DNA of 64,000 nt from Psilocybe azurescens (taxonomy: Eukaryota; Basidiomycota; Agaricomycetes; Agaricales; Agrocybaceae), in NCBI GenBank assembly GCA_023853785.1, contig JAJIRX010000815.1, positions 107,774-171,773 on the forward strand. Reading direction: 5' to 3'. Of the stretch, positions 47,490-57,252 are shown in pieces. Positions within the stretch are counted from its first letter, which is position 1; the number at the start of each line of letters is the position of its first letter. Made by a program: the position numbers and the translations under genes. A model generated the notes under the pieces. It was not told the origin of the DNA. It saw only the letters and a program-made list of their open reading frames with translations, and searched no databases.

Positions 47490-48040
47490 AAGTACACCCA
47501 AGCTGCTGCCTTTCCTGTCAATCCTTTGCAATAAGCGCTCATAAATCTCCATGATCTGTTGATAAAGCGCCTGATGACCTCAGGTGGACATGCATACAGA
47601 TATTTTGTTGCTGACTCCTTTGCATCTGCAAATGTTTTTTGGATACTTCTCAATACCGAAATTTAACCCATCCCCAATACTAAATTTAGATACTTTATGA
47701 ATGTGATAAGATATCAGATAATGCAAACGACATACCATTTCAATTGGATTTAATTCACAATGGAATTTGGGGAGAAAGATGCACTCATGACCAGCACCAC
47801 GAATAAGCTTCTCGAGCATTGATTCTTGTTGTAAATATGTATTTCCGTCAATATTCACAGTCCTTGGCACAGCCTGGGGGGGACTTCGACTCTGAAGTGG
47901 CCTGCTGCAGCTGTGGCATATGTGTCTGATCTGAGTCTGATTGCTGGTTGATGACTTTCTTGACATCAAGGAACTTTATTCGAGCGTTGATTTTGCAATC
48001 CAGATATATTTTGGGTGTGTTTGGAAGGTTTTCCATGAGT
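47490..48040 (-). pseudogene. Degenerate DDE transposase C-terminal part
   Basis: Minus-strand fragments read IYLDCKINARIKFLDVKKVI, then, after a break, EKLIRGAGHECIFLPKFHC with ELNPIEM, an intron starting GTATGTC, then QKTFADAKESATKYLYACPP and RRFINRSWRFMSAYCKGLTG. The ELNPIE block carries the last catalytic Glu of a DDE domain common in basidiomycete Tc1/pogo-type transposases. Frames change at least twice, and the N-terminal two thirds are missing. Confidence 0.65.
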
Positions 48041-48571
48041 CATAGGAGAGATGTAGCAAGAACTTAGAATTTTTTTTGTGGAGGAACAGCTTGTTAAAAG
48101 GTTTTTATTTTTATGGATTCATATACATATTTTTAAAAGCTATTGATTGCGCATATTTCCGTGATTTTGGCAAATTTTTAAGGGTTGGCCAAATTTTGAG
48201 GGGTAAAAATCAAAACGGGATTTTAGAGAAATTGGCTCATTGAATCTTGTTTATTGTGGTTCTATCTACATCTAAAATAGTATATTTAACTATTCTGTGT
48301 TTTATTGGACTCTACAAAATTTGTCAGAAAAGTTGACAGGGTTTGATTGTCCGGTACTGTATAGGATATCCAGTCATGTTGATGGTTTCCAACATCCAAA
48401 CCCCATTGTTCATTTCCAGCAACTCCAGCACAAATTGAATTCTCAAACATCTCTTCCTCAAGAAAGAAAAGACATTCAAAATCAACATCCTTCTAGAGAA
48501 TATTCTGTTTAGTTTCAGGCCTGCACTGAGTGGCCCATGCTTTTTAATTAATACATCCTTGGTATTGGCAT

Positions 48572-48765
48572 TGTCAGATGTTAGATTAGCTCCTTGTTAC
48601 AACTGTACCATATACGTGCTACCTACCATATGTAGACTGATCATATAGGGGTCACACCCCTATATAATCCTGAGTCTCACTCTACATACTGTAGTCTCTA
48701 CCTTGTCTATATACTCTCACCATCCTTTCTGTGTTGTCTCTGCACCCCTGAGTCCTCACCTGACA
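48572..48765 (+). repeat. Putative 5' LTR of the gypsy element
   Basis: Starts TGTCAGATG and ends CACCTGACA, an inverted 9-mer with one mismatch. CTATATAATCC inside could serve as a TATA box. No second LTR is seen because the element is truncated, and no clear primer-binding site follows, so boundaries are tentative. Confidence 0.4.
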
Positions 48766-49388
48766 TCAGGTAGAGACTTCTTCAATATCTTTTCTCTGAC
48801 TTTCCCTTACCTCACCGCCTTTTCCTCTGCCCTCTTGATTCTGAAATATCTCCTTGTCTCCCTGCCACCATCTGTTTTGCCCCTTTCGCACATATATTCA
48901 ACCTTTTTCTCACCTGCCCTTACCTATCTCCCCTTCTCACCCATTGCCCATCACAGCACATCTCTTCAGGCAATCCCACGCTTGCTTTGTTAACCAGCGG
49001 CCCCACTGTCGCTTCCACTACTGCCACAACAGAGCCACTCTGTACTACACCTCTGTCTGCCGCTCTTGTCCTGCCCCCTGGTCTGGGCTGTTCATTCTTG
49101 TGGAGTGCCTCGGTTTCCTCATTGAGGTCCTGTTCTGCGCCTACTCTTCAACTACTTTCTGTCTGCAGCACTCTGTGTTTGGTTGCTTCTTCTCTGGCAA
49201 TTAGCTGCTCTCCTGTCTCCACTGCACTTGTCTGCTTTCCCTAAATCCTTTTTCTGCCTTTGTCCCTTCCCCCTTCTGGCACTTCTTTTGTCTGGCCATG
49301 TCTTCTGACTCTGTTCCTGGTTCTCGCTCTCCTTCTCACGGGCTGTAAATCATGTAGAAAGGTTCCATCTCCTCAGTGACCCGACCTC

Positions 49389-50564
49389 TTGGGTGGCCCC
49401 ATCCTGCCTGGCAGCGTCACAATCGGTGGCCTTGGTGTGGGTGCATCTGCTCAGACACCTGACCCTGCACCCCTGCCTAGCCTGACATACTCTCCAGCCC
49501 CTGTGTTGCCTGCTGATCATCTCAGCCGCGTTCTTTCTGTAAATGGGGAACAGCTCAATTGCATCCTTGTTGCAAATTGTGAGAGCATGCTGGCTGCCAA
49601 TTGCGAGAGCATGTTACTGCTCTTCCAAGACTGGGGTACATCTCATGCTCATGCTGACTCTTGCTCCTGCTCCTGTGTGGCCGCCCCCAAAGCCTCGTTG
49701 CACAGCTTACACCTCAAATTTCACCCTGAATTTGATGGTTCTTCAGTGAATGTTATTGATTTCCTGACTATGGTTTGCGGCCACATCCTCACTAACCCTC
49801 TTGACTTTGCCAAGATCAAGACTCAGGTCATCTTCTTGCTGTCTTATTGTTCCAAGGTGTTTGTGAAGACTTGGCGCAATCGTCTGATGGCCAAAATTGA
49901 CTGTGGCAATTACGAGATCACAATGTGGGATGCCTTTGAAACATTTTTCAAGGACTCCTTCCTCAACCACTACTCTGCTGACGACACTGCCCACAAGATC
50001 GCCCTCATTTGTCAAGGCAAGCAACCCGCACAGGAATTCCTCATCACCATCAACGAGCCGGTCGTTCAATGTGACTTTAATGACCATGCAGTGATCTATG
50101 CTTTGAAGAATGCACTCAACCCTGCCCTTCTGCATGAGATTAACTATACCACCTCGGTTATGACAACGTACTCTGAATGGCGCTGTGCTGTACTCAAGCA
50201 AGACCACAAATTACACAAAGTTGAGGCCTCGCTGGCCCACTCTCAAGGTCACTGGAAGCTCCCTTACTCTTCCTGCCCCTATGCTGCACCACCCACTGCG
50301 TTGAACATGAGTGTGACCCCTCCAGTGCCTGCCCCACATGCCTCTCTGCCCACCTCCCTCTTGACACCCATCTCACTCCCTAGGGCCAACCTTGCTTCCA
50401 TGGCCTGCCACAATTGCAGCGTCAAGGGCCATTTAGGGTACTCCTGCCCCAAGCCTTACGATGCTGCATTTTGCTGCAATGCGTGCTCAAGATTGGTACA
50501 AGCTCATTCAATACTCGAGCAGCTCAACGCACTGCCAGAGGCTGACTGTGATGAGATTTTTTGA
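49389..50564 (+). CDS. Gypsy gag polyprotein
   Basis: An open frame of 391 residues. It has a Pro/Ser-rich N-terminus and a retrotransposon-gag core (FHPEFDGSSVNVIDFL, FVKTWRNRLMAKID, WDAFETFFKDSF, ALKNALNPALLHEI). Near residue 335 follows a CCHC zinc knuckle, C-x2-C-x4-H-x4-C (CHNCSVKGHLGYSC), for nucleic-acid binding. It forms the particle core (known of the family). The frame is intact, unlike the pol region that follows. Confidence 0.8.
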   Translation: MGGPILPGSVTIGGLGVGASAQTPDPAPLPSLTYSPAPVLPADHLSRVLSVNGEQLNCILVANCESMLAANCESMLLLFQDWGTSHAHADSCSCSCVAAPKASLHSLHLKFHPEFDGSSVNVIDFLTMVCGHILTNPLDFAKIKTQVIFLLSYCSKVFVKTWRNRLMAKIDCGNYEITMWDAFETFFKDSFLNHYSADDTAHKIALICQGKQPAQEFLITINEPVVQCDFNDHAVIYALKNALNPALLHEINYTTSVMTTYSEWRCAVLKQDHKLHKVEASLAHSQGHWKLPYSSCPYAAPPTALNMSVTPPVPAPHASLPTSLLTPISLPRANLASMACHNCSVKGHLGYSCPKPYDAAFCCNACSRLVQAHSILEQLNALPEADCDEIF

Positions 50565-52937
50565 GTTGAAGAGGGTGACGACAATGATATGGTGCCGGAG
50601 GAGGATTTTGTAGATGCTGCTGAGTGACTGACATGTCCTTGACAGTGAGCAACACCTTGCATGTATTATATGACTCAATACACTGCTTTTCTGCCTTACA
50701 ACTCGCTTTTACTACCCCCCAGTTTGGTTCTCTGTTTCTCCTGTCTCTTCTCTATTTCCTCTGCTATTCCCTTGATTCCTCAACCCTTGGTGACACCTGC
50801 ACCACATTTGAAAGCCTCTTGTGTTGACATTCTGGAGAAGTGTGATTGTGGCTGCGTGGCATTGTCCACTGCCAATGGTGAGCTGCTCTATCACATTGCT
50901 GAAGGTCCTCCCCCTGCAATGTCAACAACTCCGGTGCCTGCTGCAAAAAGGCCGTGGCCCCACATCTGCATAAACCCTCCACTGTCGACTCCTTACTCCA
51001 GCATTGCTGTGTTGCTTACCCAGACACTCATGCCATCTGCCGCATCCTCAATTGTTGGGTTGCCTGCGATTGTCTGGTAGAAGTCAACAACAAATTGATT
51101 CAATCAATCTGTTTCCTAGACACCCCACTCACCACCCAAGTCCTGAACCAATTGTGAGGCCAGAGATATCATTTCACGCATAGGAAGCAACTCAATGGAT
51201 GACATGTTGTCTATGAGGGCCATGCCATCTGCTATGCCTGTAGCCGTCACTGCTCTCCTTGACAGCAGCGCTTCTGGGTGCTACATCCACAAGGACTTTG
51301 TTGCTCTCCACAACATCCCTCTAATCCCCCTTCCACATGCCATTGCTGTATATAATGTTGATGGTACACGCAATCTTAATGGCTCAATCAAGAACGCCAT
51401 GCTACTTGAGATTGCAGTTGGTGACCATATTGAAAACCTCTGCTTCTCTGTTACCAACATCGGCTCATCTTCCCTTATCCTAGGTCTCTCATGGCTCCAC
51501 TTCCATAACCCCACCATTGACTTCAAGTCCGGCAAACTTTGTTTCTCAAGATGTCCTCTGATGTGTGGTGCTGATGTTGTCCACCAGCAAGACCCTGATG
51601 TGCCTGTCATTGGTCTACTAGTGGAGGAGGGTGAAGTACTGGACGACAATGAGTGAGGTGGACCATCATTCACAAGGGGAATGGGTGGATGTGTTTATGG
51701 ATATCCTTCAACCTGATGAGCACCTGCTTTTCCTAGATCTTAATGATTGTGATTCTGCTCCCCCTGCACCCACATCTGAGGTTGTGGCTTTCCTTAACTC
51801 TCAGCGCAACTCTGCTCCGTACTCCGACAGATACATCAAGAATTTTGCACCCATCTTTGAGAAGACCGAGTTTGACAAACTGCCGCCCCAACGCATCTGG
51901 GACCATGCCATTGACCTGAAGCCCAACACTAGGTCCATCAAGGCTAGAATCTACCCTCTGTCCCTAAAGCAATCTGTGGCAGCAGACAAGTTCATTGATG
52001 ACGAAATGTGCACAGGGCGTATCCGACCCTCCATCTCTTCCTTTGCCTCCTCTTTCTTCTTTGTTGCCAAGAAGGATGGCTCTCTGCAACTGATACAAGA
52101 CTACTGCAAGTTGAATGAGATGATGATACATAATCAATACCCATTGCCCCTCATTTCCAAACTGATGGACAAGTTGAAGGGCATGACGTACTTCTCCGAA
52201 CTGGACATCTGTTGGGGGTACAACAATGTTTGCATTTGTGAAGGCAATGAGCACAAGGTGGCTTTCATCACAAACTGTGGCCTCTTTGAACCTCTGGTCA
52301 TGTATTTTGGCCTTTGTAACTCCCCCACAACCTTCCAGAACATGATGAATGATTTGTTCAAGGAACTCATTGACGGTGGCCACGTCATAATCTACATGGA
52401 TTATATACTAATCTTCTCCACTGACATCAATAAGCATTGTCAACTCATCAACCACATACTCCAAATTTTGAAGGACAACAACTTGTACGTGAAGCCCGAG
52501 AAATGCGAGTTTGAGAAGACACATACTGTATCAAGTTCCTTAGTGTCCTGGTCTCTGAGGATGAGCTGCAGATGGATCCCAAGAAGGTAGCTGTGCTTGC
52601 TGAATGGCCAACTCCTTCATGCAAAAAGGACGTGCAGCAGTTCCTGGGCTTTGCTAACTTTTATTGCCACTTCATCAGTCAATTTGCCCATATGGCCATG
52701 CCATTGAATTGTCTTTGCGGTCTCCAATCATGGCACTGGTCTGACATCAAAAATGATATGTTTGAGGCTCTTCAGTGGTGTGCCTGTGCATGCCCCATGC
52801 TTGCCCTGCCTCTTGACAATGCACCCTTCCGGCTGAACTATGTAGTGTGTGATTTGATATATAAATCAAAAACCAAAACACAAACCAGAGAGGAATGGTC
52901 TAGACTAGATAAGATGACTCTCTCCCTGTTGAGTTAA
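50565..52937 (+). pseudogene. Gypsy pol remnant: protease and reverse transcriptase
   Basis: The protease region (51195-51656) has ALLDSSASGCYIHKDF, where the usual D-S/T-G active site reads D-S-S, and LILGLSWL further on. The reverse transcriptase (about 51900-52520) keeps FVAKKDG, QDYCKLNEM, SELDICWGYNN, FGLCNSPTTFQ and VKPEKCEF. Its YxDD box reads YMDY, so a catalytic Asp is lost. A frame change near 52535 leads to DPKKVAVLAEWPTPSCKKDV and FLGFANFYCHFI, then the beginning of RNase H, where the element ends near 52856. Not functional. Confidence 0.75.
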
Positions 52938-53363
52938 AGTGAGGGCTGGCTTTGCCACTAGGTTGTGAAGATGTATGTGGTCTGAGGAGGGCAGGGACAT
53001 CTGAAGGAGGAGGAATGGATGAGGGAATATAAAATGCCCTTGAGTATTTACTGGGAGGAAGCAACCCAACTTGATTAGGGTAGAACAGTGTGAATGAGGA
53101 GTTATGACTGCAGAGGGGCCAAATGACTAGATAATTCATAGGGATTGATACAAGGGCAGGAGTGAGAATGTGGTCTTGATCCTAGTATGCTTCAATCAAG
53201 TCTACAGTGTCTGCAAAGCTAGAAGTAAAACCTGCTGATAGAATAATGACTTGAGCAGCCTGGAGTGATAGATGAGGAAGGATTGTGCAATGTTTTTGGT
53301 CCAAACCTCAAACAGATCAGTGAGGTGAATGAGGGATGACTAGGGCAATTGAAGGTGACAACC
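52857..53363. other. Unassigned AT-rich stretch
   Basis: No coding region. Fragments such as GGAGTGATAGATGA resemble sequence beyond 54740 (GGAGCGATGGATGA), which suggests one older element split by the Tc1 insertion. I could not identify it. Confidence 0.3.
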
Positions 53364-54692
53364 TACTCGTACCCAAAAAAGTAATCACAGATTATGTAAT
53401 AATTTCAACCACGTCCTCGCATTGTGTCTATTCTTGTCCTCATTTCTCAACAACTACATCACTTCACAGCTTCATATGACATCTCCTAAGACTGGTTGTT
53501 GTCAGCTTCCCTCCGAGACCAAAAATAAGCTAATTGGTGCTGTTAATGCTGGGGAATCTATTGCACAGGCTGCTAGACGCTATAAGGTCAATGAAGACAC
53601 TGCATGCAGCATCGTAAAAAAGTACAAAGCGACAGGATCAACTGAAAACTTGCCATGCTTGGGTTGTCCCCAAAAGCTTACAGAGACAGCCAAGTGTCAT
53701 ATCATACGTACAGCTCAAAAACAACGTCGGGTACCGTTTGGCGAGATCAGCAACCAGCTTGGACTTGATGTTAGTGAGCAGACCATCCAAAAGCTCCTCC
53801 AACATGAAGGATACCACCGACGCGTAGCCAGGAAGGTTCCTTTCCTTACGAGACGCCATCGCTATCTTTGTATGTCCTGGGCTCGTCTCTACCAGCCATT
53901 AACACGTCAACAATGGTGGAGGATCATTTGGTCAGATGAGTGCTATATATATCTTGGGGATGATCGCCGTTGTATTTTCGTCACACGCCCGTGCAGATGA
54001 AGAATACCTTGACGAATGTCTAGTCCCAACCTTTAAGCAATCTTCAGTGCATGTCATGGTGTGGGGATGTATCATGGATGGGAGAAATGGACCGCTTCTA
54101 GTGTTGGAATATCCGGGTGGGAAAGGTGGTGGGATGAACACAAAAAGGTACTGTGAACAGGTGCTTGATGGAGTTTTGGAGGAGTTCTACACTGAGGTGA
54201 CAAAGGAGCGTGGCCAGGTACATTTTCAGCAGGATAATGCATCCTGTCACATCAGTAAACAGACGAGGAAATGGTTTAGTGATCATGACATTCCTCTTCT
54301 ATTTCACCCTCCAAATTCCCCCGGATCTTTTGCCCATCGAACGTGTCTGGCATGAGCTCAAAAACATTATACAATCACTGGTACCGCAACCCACTACTGT
54401 TGACAAGCTTAAATCAGCTGTTCACTCTGCATGGGAGCAACTAGATATCAACAATGTCAATAAGCATGTTTTGGGTATGCCTGATCATATCACTGCTATT
54501 TACAAGGCAAAAGGTGGTCACACACAGTTTTAATTTTTATATTAGATTCTATACAACTAAATCTATCTTCGAGCCAAGTTTCACGTTGATTGAAGCAGAT
54601 TTGAATCCAATAAACGAGATTGGGATATGAGGGCGACGAGACCAAAATTGGGTGAATTACATAATCCATGATTACTTTTTTGGGTACGAGTA
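53364..54692 (+). mobile_element. Tc1-like element with nearly perfect terminal repeats
   Basis: The element is 53366-54690 (1,325 bp) with TA at both sides. The termini share CTCGTACCCAAAAAAGTAAT and continue similar for about 38 bp (GATTATGTAAT). Size, TA duplication and the DD34E transposase inside all fit Tc1/mariner. Confidence 0.88.
53422..54533 (+). pseudogene. Tc1-like DD34E transposase with two single-base frame breaks
   Basis: N-terminal helix-turn-helix region (KNKLIGAVNAGESIAQAARR, a second HTH with GRPP-like LGCPQKL), then KVPFLTRRHR, WSDECYIYLGDD (first Asp), ADEEYLDECLVPTFKQSS, VWGCIMDG, QQDNASCH (second Asp) and LPIERVWHELK (Glu), spaced 34 residues after the second Asp. Two extra C bases in C-runs, near 53989 and 54317, break the frame; nothing else is damaged. 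Either the gene is freshly dead or the C-runs were mis-called. The product would excise and insert the element at TA sites. Confidence 0.82.
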
Positions 54693-55757
54693 AGCGATAT
54701 TCTTCAGCCAAAAAATCAAACAATGCAGTGAAGTGGATAAAGGGTGTCTGGAGCGATGGATGAAGATGACAACAAGACCAAAATTGCTGAATAAAATATT
54801 CTGGAGCAACAGAAGCAATGGGGAGTTGAGGATCTTGAAGTAGAGGAAGAATGAAGGGTTTGGAGGATGATAGGATCGAAATGAACTGGAAAAACTGCTC
54901 TGGGATGTGAGAGCGTGAATGGAGGGTTGTCTGCTACAACCCTTGAAGGACGTCTTGATGATCTGGAATAACTGTTGAATTTCGTGCTGAATACTGATAG
55001 AGATTGATTGAATGTGTGCTGGAGTGCTGGGACTGAGTACTTGATAACTTGAAATCTTTGCTGTGAAGAAAGTTGGGGCTTGTAACTTCCTTGCATTCCA
55101 AGCGATACTACTACATGGTTTATATACCAGAGAACATGGAAAAATATTTAAAAGAGATCAAATGTCCAAACTATACTAATCTTTCTGTAGAATGACACCC
55201 AGTAGTCCCATCTGCCAACTACATACAATAGATTGAAGGCTGACGGAGTTTAGGAGTGAAAAATAGAAGGATGAGTAAGTAAGTAACAAAGGATGAGTAA
55301 GAAGTATATATAAGCAGGATTATGAAAAAGCGAAGTGAGATGAATAAGAAAGAAGTGAAGATGAGTAAGTACAATAAGCAAGAATGACAAGAGGAAGGAA
55401 GGATCAATCATATGAAAGTGTCAGTCAATAGAAAAGGAGCCAAAATAGCAAACAAGTACCATGCTAATGAATAGAACCAGTCTATTCATGGCACAGCTCA
55501 GTCATCCATTACCAAGACTGCTGAGTGAGACAAAGATTTGCTGCATATGTGGAATCCAGTTAAGGACCAAATAGTTGTAGGTGACCAAATGCTGATGACA
55601 ATGGTGATATACTCATGCACAATTTAAGTATCCATTATTAGGTAATCAATATGTCCTTGATGTCTTCCTCTTACATGCTTTGTTGCAACATTGTAGACCA
55701 TGCAGAAAGAATTTATATGCCAAATTTTGAACACATAAAATATGAAGGTATATTATA
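54693..55757. other. AT-rich intergenic or old transposon DNA; no gene
   Basis: No coding region is supported. GATGAGTAAGTA-like imperfect repeats occur near 55260-55380. Confidence 0.3.
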
Positions 55758-56805
55758 CTGTATGCAAAATTAGAACCTTGTGTGACCACCCCTAGCTTCC
55801 AAAATGGCCTTGACACAAATTGACATTGATTTGATGTGTTTGTTGATGTCTTCGATGGGCATTTCATCCCATGCAGTCTGAATAGCAGCTTTTAACTGGT
55901 TAACAGTGTTTGGAGGATGTGGAAGAGTGCGGAGTCTTTTTTGAGCTCATGCCAAACAGGTTCGATGGGGTTGGGGTCGGGTGAAGATGGTGGGTGGAAC
56001 AGGAGTGGGATGTCGTGCTTCGAGAACCAACATTGTGTGGTCTTGCTGGTGTGACTCAGTGCACCATCTTGCTGGAAGATTACCTTAGTGTTCTTCTTCT
56101 TCATCTTCTTGTAGAATTCCACCAAAACCCCTTCTAGAACCTGTTCTTGATACCTAGAACTGTTCATCCCACCGCCTTTCCCTCCTGGATATTCCAGCAG
56201 AACAAGAGGCCCTTTTGGCCATCCATAATACACCCCAGATCATAACACGTACTGATGACTGCTTGAAGGTAGGGACAAGGCATTCCTTAATATATTCTTC
56301 ATCAGAACACCGTGTAACATAGACATGGCCACGATTATCCCCAAGGTAAACATATGCTTCATCAGACCAAATGACTTGAGCCCAATTCTTGTCTGTGAAA
56401 CTCTTGTATAACCGTGCCCAACGTATACGAGTAATCTTGTGGGCCTTTGTGAGGAATGGTACCTTGCATGCAACACGTCTGTGAAACCCTAGCCCGGCTA
56501 GCACCTTCCTGACCGTTGTGTCAGTAAGCAGAGGTACCACTTCATTTCCAATCTCTTTAAAAGGCTTTCGACGTGTTTTTCAAGCAATCCGGACCATCTG
56601 ACAGATGGTATGATCCGTCACCTTCGGTGGACACCCAGAGCGAGGTTGATTGTGAGTTGTGCCAAACTTTTTATACTTCTGCCAAATGTCCCGGGCGGTC
56701 AAATATTTCATGTTGGTGATCCGTGCTGCTTTGGCTACATTTCCTGTGGCTTGGATCACACCAACAAGCTGATTTTTCACAGGAGTTCCATGCTCACAGC
56801 CCGGG
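55756..56805 (-). mobile_element. Second Tc1-like element, split by KDZ copy 2
   Basis: The left end at 55758 follows TA; read inward from outside it starts CTGTATGCAAAATTAGAACC. The other end lies beyond KDZ copy 2, outside the window. It belongs to a different Tc1 lineage from the element at 53366. Confidence 0.7.
55770..56805 (-). pseudogene. Tc1-like DD34E transposase, interrupted at its 5' end
   Basis: Minus strand. PGCEHGTPVKNQLVGVIQ and NVAKAARITNM (HTH), SGCPPKVTDHT, then KTRRKPFKEIGNEV, VRKVLAGLGFHRRV, WSDEAYVYLGDNRG (Asp), FQQDGALSHTSK (Asp) and PNPIEPVWHELK (Glu), again DD34E. The tail reads NTVNQLKAAIQTAWDEMP and ends GGHTRF with a stop at 55770. Damage: an in-frame TGA where relatives have CGA (near 56580), a break near 56225, and a short A-run near 55938. 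KDZ copy 2 separates the first residues. Confidence 0.78.
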
Positions 56806-56832
56806 CAGTACTTTACCATCCCCCACACAGTC

Positions 56833-57192
56833 CATATGGACTCCAGTGGACTCCAGTGGACTCCAGTGGACTCCACTGGACTCCACTGGACTTGGCTATA
56901 TACTAAGTGTAAAAGGTGAACAGAGTCCAGTGGAGTCCAGTGGAGTCCACTGGAGTCCACTGGAGTCCACTGGACTCTGGTAGACTTGATGCAGTAAATA
57001 AGTAGAAATCAAAATAAATAGAGTCCACTGGAGTCCACTGGAGTCCACTGGACTCTGGTAGACTTGATACAGTAAATAAGTAGAAATCAAAATAAATAGA
57101 GTCCAGTGGACTCCAGTGGACTCCATTGGACTCTGTTTATCTTTTACACTTAGTATATAAGCAAGTCCACTGGAGTCCACTGGACTCTGATA
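56833..57192. repeat. Decamer arrays, KDZ copy 2 (transposase side)
   Basis: The same four-block GGACTCCAGT/GGAGTCCACT organisation with AT-rich spacers as in 42608-42967, reverse-complemented. Confidence 0.9.
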
Positions 57193-57252
57193 AGCTTAAT
57201 ACAATAAATAAGTAGAAATCAAAATAAATAGAGAAAATTGTATAATATTTAT

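Larger units (their letters stand above)
44467..48361 (-). mobile_element. Tc1/mariner-like element, 3.9 kb, with repeats as cargo
   Basis: The element is 44469-48359 with TA on both sides. Termini start CAGTACCGGACAATCAAA, identical for 18 bp at both ends and then partly similar (TGACAAATTT inside both). A degenerate minus-strand DDE transposase lies at 47260-48040. The rest is unusual: three blocks of short GGAAGTCC-type repeats, a tRNA-like fragment and a GC-rich minisatellite. The length is about twice that of a standard Tc1 element, so internal insertions are likely. Confidence 0.72.
48572..52856 (+). mobile_element. Truncated Ty3/gypsy retrotransposon
   Basis: Contains gag, a protease and a reverse transcriptase in the usual gypsy order, then stops abruptly where RNase H begins (PFRLNYVVCD). 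Integrase and 3' LTR are absent. Several frame changes occur between gag and protease. It lies between the 3.9 kb Tc1-like element and a complete Tc1 element. Confidence 0.75.

Noticed and set aside
48987..49244. Ser/Thr-rich ORFs upstream of gag
   Set aside because: They lie in the retrotransposon leader, overlap in two frames, and show no gag or envelope features.
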